DNA of 64,000 nt from Streptomyces kurssanovii (lineage in GTDB: Bacteria > Actinomycetota > Actinomycetes > Streptomycetales > Streptomycetaceae): contig NZ_BMTN01000003.1 in NCBI RefSeq assembly GCF_014649695.1, positions 62,001 through 126,000 on the forward strand. The letters run 5' to 3'. A program made the position numbers and the translations under genes. The notes beneath the pieces are model-generated. The model did not search any database. It was not told the origin of the DNA and worked only from the letters and a program-made list of their open reading frames with translations. Shown here piece after piece: positions 25,312 to 33,238 of the stretch (position 1 is the first letter of the stretch; each line of letters begins with the position of its first letter).

Positions 25312-26235
25312 TCAGGTCCGTGAAGGCATCTGGGAGGTCCGGAATTCGGCGGCCAGGACCTCTGACGACTGCCGGGCGATGGCGGCCACCACCCGGCCGG
25401 GAAGCCATCCGGGGCCCAGGAGGGAGCCGGCCGAGTCCAGGACCGTCGATGTGGGGGCGGGCGCCGACGGGGGCAGGGCGTGCAGGAGTTCGGCGGCCGT
25501 CGGGCGGGCCGCCGCGTCGCGGGACAGGCAACGGGCGATCAGGGGGCGCAGCGACTGCGGGAGTTCGGCACTGTCCGGGACCGTGTGGCCGGTGGCCGCG
25601 TACGCCATGACCGCACCCAGGCCGAAGATGTCGCCCGGCGGACGAGGACGTCCGCCCGCGGCCGCCTCGGGGGCGAGGCTGCCCGGCTCGAGACCGGCGA
25701 TGCCCGTGCGGGACTCCCCGTCCGGGGCCGCCGCGCGGGCCGCGCCGAAGCAGGTCAGGCGTGGCCCGTTCCAGGCCAGCAGCACCGCGGCGGGGGAGAG
25801 GCCGGCATGCGTGATGCCGATGGCGTGAGCGCCCGCGAGGGTTTCGGCCAGGGCGGCGCCCAGGGCCCGTACGGTGTGCTCGGGCAACGGGCCGCCGTGC
25901 ACGGCCAGCGCCACCGGCAGCGGGAGCACCGGGAGATAGGGCGTGGCGTACCACGGGCTCTCCGGCGTGGGCGAGAGCTCGGCGACCGGCAGCGCCCAGG
26001 GTCCGACGAGCCGGCGGGCCGCGTCCGCCTCGACGAGGAAGCGCGCCGGGTCGGCGGCCTCGAGAGGGACGCTGATCAGGACCGTGCGCTCGCCGTCGGC
26101 GCTGCGTGCCACGAACCGGTGCTCCGGGACCGGCGGGAAGCCGGGGCCGGTCGGGTCGAGGCGGGTGACGAGGTGGTACGGGCCGATGCCGCGCGGCCCG
26201 CCCTGCCGTGGCCGTTGCGTCCGCGTTCGTTCCAT
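25312..26235 (-). CDS. Ser/Thr pseudokinase, no propeller
   Basis: The 307-residue protein keeps the kinase fold order of its neighbours but lacks every catalytic residue I can place. There is no glycine-rich loop, and no VAxK lysine (TVLISVPLEA instead). HRDLKPSN reads HAGLSPAA at 143-150, and DFG reads CFG at 162-164. It retains FLVEADAARRLVGPW, the GDIFGLGAVMAYAATGHTVPDS region and the helical C-lobe. It has no membrane helix or propeller. It is probably a cytoplasmic allosteric partner or scaffold of the flanking kinases. The start ATGGAACG follows GGGGGATT, and the upstream 44 bp resemble the region before 30838. Confidence 0.82.
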   Translation of the reverse strand: MERTRTQRPRQGGPRGIGPYHLVTRLDPTGPGFPPVPEHRFVARSADGERTVLISVPLEAADPARFLVEADAARRLVGPWALPVAELSPTPESPWYATPYLPVLPLPVALAVHGGPLPEHTVRALGAALAETLAGAHAIGITHAGLSPAAVLLAWNGPRLTCFGAARAAAPDGESRTGIAGLEPGSLAPEAAAGGRPRPPGDIFGLGAVMAYAATGHTVPDSAELPQSLRPLIARCLSRDAAARPTAAELLHALPPSAPAPTSTVLDSAGSLLGPGWLPGRVVAAIARQSSEVLAAEFRTSQMPSRT

Positions 26236-26344
26236 CTGCGAATCCCCCTAGGCATGACAACGCCACAGGAGCCTACCGGCCCACCGTTCCGCGCCGCGCG
26301 GACGGCCTGGGGGCGCCGTCCCGGGGCAGGGCTCCCCCGATCGG
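26236..26344 (-). promoter_or_regulatory. Probable promoter before the pseudokinase gene
   Basis: In the minus direction, CCGGTAGGCTC (complement of 26269-26279) contains a TAGGCT -10-like hexamer 44 bp before ATGGAACG. The same arrangement recurs before the small ORF at 30710-30838, pointing to a duplicated promoter and start region. Confidence 0.45.
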
Positions 26345-28453
26345 TCAGAAGACCGGCAGTGCGACGAGTGTCCCTCTGTGCAGGAGGAACACCCGATTTC
26401 CTGCGGCGGCCACGTACCAAGGCCCTTCCGCACCGGACCCGTTCGAACCGGACTCGTCCCGATCCGACTCGTACGTCCAGACGAGCATGTCCCGATGCTC
26501 CGAGGAGGACTTCCCGAATGCGGAGACCCCCGAGGAAGTGCCACCTTCGACGACCCAGTAGGTGTTGCCCTGCAGTACCGGGGGCGTGCGAGGAGGTGTC
26601 GTACCGTCCAGCCAGAACCTGGAGATCACTTCGCCTCCCACCTTGTCCACGACTCTGCCGCCTCCGTCGTCCACGGCGATGAGACGGCTGCCGTCGATCG
26701 TCGGCGGGCCCCAGTTGTCCGCCCCGGACGACAGCGACTCCGAAGCCAGGCTCCAGACCTCCTCGCCGGACGCGAGGTCGACCGCGGTGAGGGCCTTGCC
26801 GCCCATGTACACGACGCCGTCCCCGACGGCGGGTGCTGTGGCAATCGACGCGTTGCCTTCGACGGTCCAGGCTTCCTTGCCCGTCTCCGCTCCGACGGCG
26901 AAGTACGTCCCGCCCCCCGTACAGACGACGAGGTGGTCGGGCCCGGCAGCGCCCACCGCCGCGGAGTCCAGCTGCGCACCGGCGGGCACGCGCCGCGTCC
27001 AGCGGACCTCACGGCTCGTGACGTCCACGGCGGACAGTCGATCGTCCTTCGTCTGCAGGTACACGGTCCCGCCGCCCGGCGCGGTGGCCAGCAGCTTCTC
27101 CGCATCGGCAGGGACGCTCCAGCGCCGCTCGCTGGTGGAGGCGTCGAAGGCCAGCACATTGCCGCTCTCGTCGCCCGCCACGAAGATCTTCTCCGTCAGC
27201 CCCAGGAAGCCGGCGGACGGCGACACCTCGGGCAGCGTCCACTTGTGCTTCCCGTCGGTCACCTTGTGGGCCGCGAGCCCGCCCGACGGGTGGGCGACCA
27301 TCACGACGTCCCTGAGCGGGAGCATCCTTGCGGCATGGGGAGTTGCCACCTTCAGGGGACCCCACAAGGGCCGTGGACTCTCGTGCAGCGTGACGGCGGT
27401 CAGCAGGTCGGCGGGCGGAGCGTCGGCGGCCGCGGGCAGTTCGGACTTTCCGCCCGCCCACCACCAGGCCGCTCCGGCACCGCCGAGTGTCAGCAGCGTG
27501 CCGCCGGCGGCAAGAGACGCGAGGAAGCGCCGCCGCGACGGTCGCGCGTTGCCCACGGTGGTGCCCGGCAGCGTGGCGAACTGTTCCGCCAGGGCCTCGT
27601 GCTCCTTGATCCGGTCGGCGAGGTGCCCCCGCTTCCACACACGGTGGGCGTCCCGCGGTGGTGCGAACGCCGCGGCGATCGCCGCCGGCTGCGGACGCTG
27701 TGCCGGGTCCCTGGCCAGGCAGGGTTCGATGAGAGGCCGCAGTTCCGGGGGCACGGCTCGGAGGTCCGGCGAGCCGTGCACCACCGCGAACTGGACCGCG
27801 GCGACGTGCTCACCGGAGTACGCCGGTCTGGCGCTCGCCGCATGGGCGAGGACGGCCCCCAGTGAGAACACGTCGGCGGAGGGACCGACGCGCTCTCCGA
27901 GGACCTGTTCCGGTGCCCCGTATCCGGGGGTGACCGGGATCTGGCCCGTCGTGGTGAGGGTCAGACCGTGCTCGGGGCGGGCGATACCGAAATCGATGAC
28001 ACGCGGGCCGCCCGAGGTCAGCACGACGTTGGACGGCTTGAGGTCGCGGTGGATCAGGCCGGCCCGGTGAATGTCCTGGAGTGTGGACGCCAGGGCGGAG
28101 CCCAGGGTGTGCAGGGCCGGCGGGTCCAGGGGTCCGTGAGCCGCGATCGCCTGGTCGAGCGTCGGCCCGGCGAGATACTCGGTGGCGATCCACGGGTGCC
28201 CGCCCTCCGTCTGCGCGTCCAGCACCTGGGCGACGCCGCGGCTGGTCACCGCCCGTGCGGTCTCGGCCTCGCGTACGAACCGCTGGGCCAGGTGCCGATC
28301 GTGGGCGAGTTCCGGACGCAGCACCTTGACCGCCGCCGACCGGCCGGCGTTGTCCCGTCCGAGGTAGACCTTGCCCATACCGCCCTCCCCGAGGACGCCC
28401 ACGAGGCGGTACGGCCCCAGCCGGATCGGGTCGCCGTGACTGAGAGGGCGCAT
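26345..28453 (-). CDS. Ser/Thr protein kinase with PQQ-type beta-propeller (copy B')
   Basis: The 702-residue paralogue of copy B has an active kinase domain (about 12-275): GEGGMGKVYLG, AAVKVLRPEL, HRDLKPSNVVL, DFGIARPEHG. The strongest twin-arginine-like motif of the cluster, SRRRFLASLAAGG, lies at about residue 302-314 just before a single membrane helix. The outer domain has propeller repeats SERRWSVP, SREVRWTRR, GKEAWTVEG and GEEVWSLAS. It starts 43 bp after the stop of copy A', so both are likely on one transcript. Ligand and targets are unknown. Confidence 0.9.
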   Translation of the reverse strand: MRPLSHGDPIRLGPYRLVGVLGEGGMGKVYLGRDNAGRSAAVKVLRPELAHDRHLAQRFVREAETARAVTSRGVAQVLDAQTEGGHPWIATEYLAGPTLDQAIAAHGPLDPPALHTLGSALASTLQDIHRAGLIHRDLKPSNVVLTSGGPRVIDFGIARPEHGLTLTTTGQIPVTPGYGAPEQVLGERVGPSADVFSLGAVLAHAASARPAYSGEHVAAVQFAVVHGSPDLRAVPPELRPLIEPCLARDPAQRPQPAAIAAAFAPPRDAHRVWKRGHLADRIKEHEALAEQFATLPGTTVGNARPSRRRFLASLAAGGTLLTLGGAGAAWWWAGGKSELPAAADAPPADLLTAVTLHESPRPLWGPLKVATPHAARMLPLRDVVMVAHPSGGLAAHKVTDGKHKWTLPEVSPSAGFLGLTEKIFVAGDESGNVLAFDASTSERRWSVPADAEKLLATAPGGGTVYLQTKDDRLSAVDVTSREVRWTRRVPAGAQLDSAAVGAAGPDHLVVCTGGGTYFAVGAETGKEAWTVEGNASIATAPAVGDGVVYMGGKALTAVDLASGEEVWSLASESLSSGADNWGPPTIDGSRLIAVDDGGGRVVDKVGGEVISRFWLDGTTPPRTPPVLQGNTYWVVEGGTSSGVSAFGKSSSEHRDMLVWTYESDRDESGSNGSGAEGPWYVAAAGNRVFLLHRGTLVALPVF

Positions 28454-28496
28454 GGTGGAGTGTCGGCCTTTCCTGGCAGAGGAGGGTGGGTCGGGA

Positions 28497-30704
28497 CTAG
28501 GAGGCGGGAGAGGATTCCGCGGCTGCCGTCACGGGCAAGGCGGTCATGTCGTCTTCTCCGCAACCGATGAGCCTGTCCGCGGACAGCAGGGCGCTGAACT
28601 TGTCGAGGCTCTCCCCGTGGAGCCACGCGGACCTGTGCGTACCGAGATCGATCGCCCGTAGCCCGGCAGCGCTGTGCTTGTAGACGTGCCGATCCCCCAC
28701 GGTGGGCGCCACCTTGAGTTCATGACCGGACTGGACGGCGTCCTTCTCGCGCCACAGCAGAACGCCGGTCTTGGCGTCGACGGCTACAAGCGCGCGTCCT
28801 CCTACGCCTTCCACGACGTAGATCACCCCGTCCTTCAGCGCCGGCGACCCGTACGAGGTGCCCTTCGCGGCGCCGTACCTCCATGCTTCCCGGCCGTCGG
28901 CCAGGCGCCTCGCGTACACGGCGTCCGACGCGACGTAGAGGTTCTCCTGGTCCACGGCGATCGGATTGCGGGCGGCGTCGTCGGCCTCGACCGGGAGGGC
29001 GTCCCGCCACACAACGCTGCCGCTGCTCGTGTCGCACACCGTCGCCTCGACACCGCCCGTCCCGGTGCGGAAGAAGAGGACCAGTCGCGAGCCGACGGCG
29101 CGTGTGCCCGTCACCCACGGAAAAGCCTCCGGAGGGCTCTGCTCCAGGACCAGTTCCGTGCGCATCCTGCCGTCGGACAGTGAGAACGAGACGATGCGCC
29201 AACCCCGTGCCACGTCCGTGTCGGACGAAGGATCGGCGCCCTTCTCGGGCACCGGTGCCGTGAGCAGCCATGCGATGCCGTCGTTCACGCAGAGAAGCTG
29301 GTTGCGGGTCAGTTTGCCGTTGAAGGACTTCGTGTCGACGACCGGGTCCAGCAGTTCGCCGTCCTCGAGGCCGATCTCGACGATGCGCAGTCCCTCGTCC
29401 GGGGACAGCGAGTAGTCGACCGCGTAGAGCTTCTCGCCGTCGGTCGCCACGTCCCACGGCCTGAGGACGGGGCTGGTGGACCAGAGGTTCCGGCCGGTGG
29501 AGGCTTCCACCGCAGTCACTCCCGCTCCGTTGACGACGACGATTCTGCCCGCGACCAGCATCGGACGGCCCATGTCCTCCGGGGGCGCCGTCTCGATGCT
29601 TCTCCGCCAGAGGGCGGACGGCGCCCGGTCCGCGCCGGGCGGCTTCGACGGGTCCGAAGCCCGTCCGTTCACCCACGCCCACGTTCCGGCTCCTGTGCCG
29701 GCCAGGCTCAACGCGGCGCCGCCTCCGACGGCGAGGAGCCTTCGGCGGCTCAGCACAGGGCTCTTGCCGGCGGGAACGGTCTCGGCCGTGGCGTGGCTCG
29801 CCGGTACGGCCATCCGGTAGGGCTGGTACTGCCACACCTCGGTGGCGCGACGGCCGATGTCCGCGAGCAGCGGGCCCGGGAGGTGGTCCGCGAACTCGCC
29901 GTCACCGGAGTGGAGTTGCCCCGCGAGCTCCGTCGTCGTGGGGCGCTCTGCGGGATCCTTGGACAGGCAGCGTTCCAGCACCGGGAGCAACGCGGCCGGC
30001 ACCCCGGACAGGTCGGGGGCGGCATAACGGACCCGGTAGAGGAGGTCGGCGGCGTGCCCGGTGCCGAAGGGGCCGTGCCCTGTTGCCGCGTAGGTGAGGA
30101 CGCCGGCCAGGGCGAACACGTCGCCGGCGGGGCTGTGGTCCTGGCCGGTGGCCTGCTCGGGGGACATGTAGGCGGGCGTTCCAGCAGCCGTACCCGTACG
30201 GGTGAGCCGGTCGTCCCCGGCCGCGCGGGCGATGCCGAAGTCGATGACCTTCGGACCGTAGGCGGTGATCATCACGTTGGACGGTTTGAGGTCGCGGTGG
30301 ACGATGCCGGAGGCGTGGAGCTGGGCGAAGGCGCCGGCGAGTGCGGCGCCGAGGGCCCGGACCGACGCCTCCGGAAGAGGTCCGCACAGGCCGACGGCGT
30401 CGTCGAGAGGCGGGCCGAGGACGTACTCGGTTGCCAGCCAGGGCGTTTCCGCGAGCGGGTCGGCGGCCACCACCACCGCGCCGTGCCGGCCGCCGATGAC
30501 GCGGGCGGCGTCCGTCTCGAGATGGAAGCGGGCGCGTGAGGTGGGGTCGGCGGCGATCCCCGCATGCATGGTTTTCAATGCGACGGTGCCGCCGCCCGCC
30601 GTCCGGGCGAGATAGACGGTGCCCATGCCGCCGTGACCGAGCCGGGCCAGCAGGCGGATACCGGCGATGTCGACAGGGTCGTCGTGCATGAGAGGCGAAA
30701 GCAT
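28497..30704 (-). CDS. Ser/Thr protein kinase with PQQ-type beta-propeller (copy A')
   Basis: The 735-residue paralogue of copy A has a kinase domain at about 15-277, with GHGGMGTVYLA, VALKTMHAGI, HRDLKPSNVMI and DFGIARAAGDD. SRRRLLAVGGGAAL precedes one membrane helix at about 319-340. The outer part contains GRNLWSTSP, GSVVWRDA, GREAWRYG and GVLLWREKD propeller blades. The ATG at 30704 is chosen because the kinase domain starts there and it matches copy A; an open frame continues upstream without similarity. A 42-codon ORF ends 5 bp before it. It is first of the five kinase genes. Confidence 0.9.
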   Translation of the reverse strand: MLSPLMHDDPVDIAGIRLLARLGHGGMGTVYLARTAGGGTVALKTMHAGIAADPTSRARFHLETDAARVIGGRHGAVVVAADPLAETPWLATEYVLGPPLDDAVGLCGPLPEASVRALGAALAGAFAQLHASGIVHRDLKPSNVMITAYGPKVIDFGIARAAGDDRLTRTGTAAGTPAYMSPEQATGQDHSPAGDVFALAGVLTYAATGHGPFGTGHAADLLYRVRYAAPDLSGVPAALLPVLERCLSKDPAERPTTTELAGQLHSGDGEFADHLPGPLLADIGRRATEVWQYQPYRMAVPASHATAETVPAGKSPVLSRRRLLAVGGGAALSLAGTGAGTWAWVNGRASDPSKPPGADRAPSALWRRSIETAPPEDMGRPMLVAGRIVVVNGAGVTAVEASTGRNLWSTSPVLRPWDVATDGEKLYAVDYSLSPDEGLRIVEIGLEDGELLDPVVDTKSFNGKLTRNQLLCVNDGIAWLLTAPVPEKGADPSSDTDVARGWRIVSFSLSDGRMRTELVLEQSPPEAFPWVTGTRAVGSRLVLFFRTGTGGVEATVCDTSSGSVVWRDALPVEADDAARNPIAVDQENLYVASDAVYARRLADGREAWRYGAAKGTSYGSPALKDGVIYVVEGVGGRALVAVDAKTGVLLWREKDAVQSGHELKVAPTVGDRHVYKHSAAGLRAIDLGTHRSAWLHGESLDKFSALLSADRLIGCGEDDMTALPVTAAAESSPAS

Positions 30705-30709
30705 CGGCG

Positions 30710-30838
30710 TCAGGCTCCGGTCGGCTGGAAGGCGAGGCCCCCGTCGTACTGCCGGGTGAGGTCTGCCACTCCACAGCGCCCGCGTGCGGCGAGGGCCGCC
30801 GCGAAGGGGTGCGGAGCGGCCGTGCGCGTGCGTTCCAT
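30710..30838 (-). CDS. Small ORF (42 aa) leading the kinase operon
   Basis: ATGGAACGCACGCGC at 30838 follows a strong GGGGGAG ribosome site, and the frame stops 5 bp before kinase A'. The first residues MERTRT are the same as those of the pseudokinase (26235), and 43 bp of upstream sequence is shared in layout, including CCGGTAGGCTC. The remaining residues show no family. It may be a translated leader that couples to kinase A', or the stump of a second pseudokinase gene lost by deletion. Too short to call a function. Confidence 0.45.
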   Translation of the reverse strand: MERTRTAAPHPFAAALAARGRCGVADLTRQYDGGLAFQPTGA

Positions 30839-30951
30839 CTACGGCTCCCCCACCCCGGCAACAGGCCCCCGAGCCTACCGGCGTGGTCACGGCGGCCTTC
30901 CGGAAGGTGTGTCGGACGAGTTGGGGCCGCCGCGAGCCGTCCTTGCGGCGG

Positions 30952-30994
30952 TGCGACGAGGGCCGCCCCGTCGCGCGGGGCGGCCCTCGTCGCA
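30952..30994 (-). terminator. Terminator downstream of tRNA-Cys
   Basis: A perfect 19-bp stem (30952-30970 with 30976-30994) around TCGCG starts 14 bp past the tRNA 3' end on the minus strand. Confidence 0.85.
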
Positions 30995-31008
30995 CACTGG
31001 ATCCGCAG

Positions 31009-31080
31009 AGGCCGTGACCGGATTCGAACCGGTGTAACTCGAGTTGCAGTCGAGCCCCTGAGCCACTCGGGCACACGGCC
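31009..31080 (-). tRNA. tRNA-Cys (anticodon GCA)
   Basis: Read on the minus strand, the 72-nt sequence folds as a cloverleaf. The acceptor GGCCGTG pairs with CACGGCC. The D stem is CCC/GGG. The anticodon stem CTCGA/TCGAG holds loop CTGCAAC, so the anticodon is GCA. The T stem ACCGG/CCGGT holds TTCGAAT. The discriminator is U73, the identity base of tRNA-Cys. CCA is not encoded. A terminator follows. Confidence 0.97.
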
Positions 31081-31250
31081 GTGTGTTCCAACTCCTCGAC
31101 CGTACGGGGCCGGTGCGGCGGACCTCAACGGTCAGGTCCGCGCCGCAACACGACTGCCATACGCCGTTCATGGTCGTACGACGAAGGGACCGGTCCGGTC
31201 CCGTCGAACGACAGGGCCCAATGGCACTCTTGCCCCTTACTCTTGAGCCC

Positions 31251-32933
31251 ATGACCGTCCCCCTCGAGCCGAGCGACGCCGATGTCGCTCCCCGCCCCGC
31301 GACAGCAGCCGGAACCTTTGCCGACGACACGCGTGACCACAAGCGCGACCACCAGCGGGACCAGCGTGACGACGAGCGCGGCGGCCGGCACGACGATCCG
31401 CAGGCCGCCGATCCGCCGGCCGAGCAGGTCGCCGCACAGGTCGCCGAGCAGGTCACCGCGCGGGGCGCCGAGCAGGACGGCAACCATCACGGCTCGCACG
31501 ATGACCGGCCGGACCTCAGGCACCACGGCAAGCGGAGCGGTGTTCTCGGTCGTGAGCACCGGGCGCTCAGCATCGGCATCGTCGCCGTCGTCTTCCTGAT
31601 CGCCTTCGAGGCCACCGCCGTCGGTACGGCCATGCCGGTCGCCGCCCGTGAACTGCACGGCATCCCGCTGTACGCCTTCGCCTTCTCCGCGTACTTCACC
31701 ACCAGCCTCTTCGGCATGGTCGTCAGCGGGCAGTGGGCGGACCGCAAGGGCCCGCTGGGCGCGCTCGCGGGCGGGATGAGCGCCTTCGCGGCGGGGCTGA
31801 TGCTGTCGGGCACCGCGGGCGTCATGTGGGTGTTCGTGCTCGGAAGAGCCGTGCAGGGCCTGGGCGGCGGACTGGTCATCGTCGCGCTGTACGTCGTGGT
31901 CAGCCGCGCCTATCCACGGCGGCTCCAGCCCGCGATCATGGCGGCGTTCGCGGCGAGCTGGGTGATCCCGTCCGTCGTCGGGCCGCTCGCCGCCGGAACG
32001 GTCACCGAGCAACTCGGCTGGCGCTGGGTGTTCATCGGCATCCCCGCCCTGGTCGTCGTGCCGCTCGCGCTCGCGCTGCCCGCGATCCGCCGTACGGCCT
32101 CCGGGCCCGCCGACCCGTCCGCCCCCGTGGCGGCCTTCGACCGGCGGCGGATCCGGCTGGCCCTCGGCATCTCGATCGGCGCCGGCTTCCTCCAGTACGC
32201 CGGCCAGGACCTGCAATGGCTCTCCCTGCTGCCCGCGGCCCTCGGCGCGGCGCTGCTCGTACCGTCCGCGCTCGGTCTGCTGCCCGCCGGGACGTACCGG
32301 GCGGCGCGCGGCCTGCCGTCCGTGGTCCTGCTGCGGGGTGTCGCGGCCGGGTCGTTCATCGCGGCCGAGTCCTTCGTCCCGCTGATGCTGGTCACCCAGC
32401 GTGGTCTCTCCCCGACCATGGCCGGCCTGTCGCTGGCGGTCGGCGGCGCGACCTGGGCGCTGGGCTCGTACGTCCAGTCCCGGCCGCGGACCGAGCCGTA
32501 CCGGGAGCGGCTGGTCGTCCTCGGCATGCTGCTCGTCGCGGCGGCCATCGCCACCGCGCCGAGCGTGCTGATCGAAGCGGTTCCGGTGTGGACCGTCGGG
32601 GTCGCCTGGGGCTTCGGGTGCTTCGGCATGGGGCTGGTGATCGGCTCGACCAGTGTGCTGCTGCTGAAGCTGTCCGCTCCCGAGGAGGCCGGCGCCAACT
32701 CGGCCGCGCTGCAGATCTCCGACGCGCTGTCGAACGTGCTGCTCCTCGCGGCGGGCGGCGCGGCGTTCGCGGCCCTCGGCGGCGGCGCGGTGGGCGCGGG
32801 CCACGCCGTGACCGACGGCGTCTCCGGCACCCACCCTGCGGCCTTCACGGCGGTGTTCCTGCCGATGGCGGGGGTGGCGCTGGCGGGGGCGTGGGTGGCG
32901 ACGCGGCTCAAGAACGGTCAAGGCGGCAGATGA
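31251..32933 (+). CDS. MFS multidrug-type exporter with charged N-terminal tail
   Basis: The 560-residue major facilitator protein has a long hydrophilic N-terminus (about 1-105). This contains an Asp/His/Arg-rich run (TRDHKRDHQRDQRDDERGG) and Ala/Glu/Gln repeats. Then come roughly 14 hydrophobic helices as in DHA2-type drug exporters, with the FGMVVSGQWADRKG loop between helices 2 and 3. Start ATG 31251 is preferred; ATG 31221 is an alternative. The His/Asp tail might bind metal, an inference only. The 3' end (32844-32913) is repeated at 36823-36892, framing the accessory island, and the stop overlaps an ATG of a broken Uma2 gene. Confidence 0.85.
   Translation: MTVPLEPSDADVAPRPATAAGTFADDTRDHKRDHQRDQRDDERGGRHDDPQAADPPAEQVAAQVAEQVTARGAEQDGNHHGSHDDRPDLRHHGKRSGVLGREHRALSIGIVAVVFLIAFEATAVGTAMPVAARELHGIPLYAFAFSAYFTTSLFGMVVSGQWADRKGPLGALAGGMSAFAAGLMLSGTAGVMWVFVLGRAVQGLGGGLVIVALYVVVSRAYPRRLQPAIMAAFAASWVIPSVVGPLAAGTVTEQLGWRWVFIGIPALVVVPLALALPAIRRTASGPADPSAPVAAFDRRRIRLALGISIGAGFLQYAGQDLQWLSLLPAALGAALLVPSALGLLPAGTYRAARGLPSVVLLRGVAAGSFIAAESFVPLMLVTQRGLSPTMAGLSLAVGGATWALGSYVQSRPRTEPYRERLVVLGMLLVAAAIATAPSVLIEAVPVWTVGVAWGFGCFGMGLVIGSTSVLLLKLSAPEEAGANSAALQISDALSNVLLLAAGGAAFAALGGGAVGAGHAVTDGVSGTHPAAFTAVFLPMAGVALAGAWVATRLKNGQGGR
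32844..32913 (+). repeat. Island-flanking repeat, left copy (MFS 3' end)
   Basis: This 70-bp stretch encodes FTAVFLPMAGVALAGAWVATRLK. It matches 36823-36892 with 7 differences (about 90%). Confidence 0.85.
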
Positions 32934-33238
32934 CGACAAAACTCAGCGCCAAGAGCCGTCCGGAGCCGGATGTCCTCGCTGCTCACGTGGCGTATGAGCC
33001 GGACCGTATCTGCTTCCTGCCCGACGAGGTCGATCTTGTCGGCGAGGTCGTGTCCGAGGAGTCGCAGGAGCGCGACCGGGAGACCGAGCCGTTCAAGTAC
33101 GCCCGCGAAGGGGTACGGCACTTCTGGCGGACCGAGGAGGAGCACCTTGGTCGTCGCCTCCCTGGTAAAGCCGTCTACGGGTCTCCAATGGCGCCCAATT
33201 GCCGGTCCAGCGGATCGAGGTCAGCTCTTGTCCGTTGA
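32930..33238 (+). pseudogene. Uma2-family (DUF820) endonuclease fragment
   Basis: The 102-codon frame resembles the middle of Uma2-type PD-(D/E)XK proteins: RPEPDVLAAH, then DEVDLVGEVVS, then RDRETEPFKYAREGVRHFW. About 80 N-terminal residues usual in the family are absent, and similarity stops after FWRTEEE, so both ends are lost. In RDRETEP the Lys expected at the active site appears replaced by Glu. The ATG overlap with the MFS stop is probably accidental. It is likely a remnant left at the island boundary. Confidence 0.65.

Noticed and set aside
31009-31080. tRNA-Cys as attachment site of the downstream island
   Set aside because: The island starts 1.8 kb away, is framed by MFS repeats, and no repeat of the tRNA 3' end or integrase gene was seen.
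31125-32939. 604-codon antisense frame over the MFS gene
   Set aside because: Arg/Gly/His-rich with no motifs; the sense frame has clear membrane helices.
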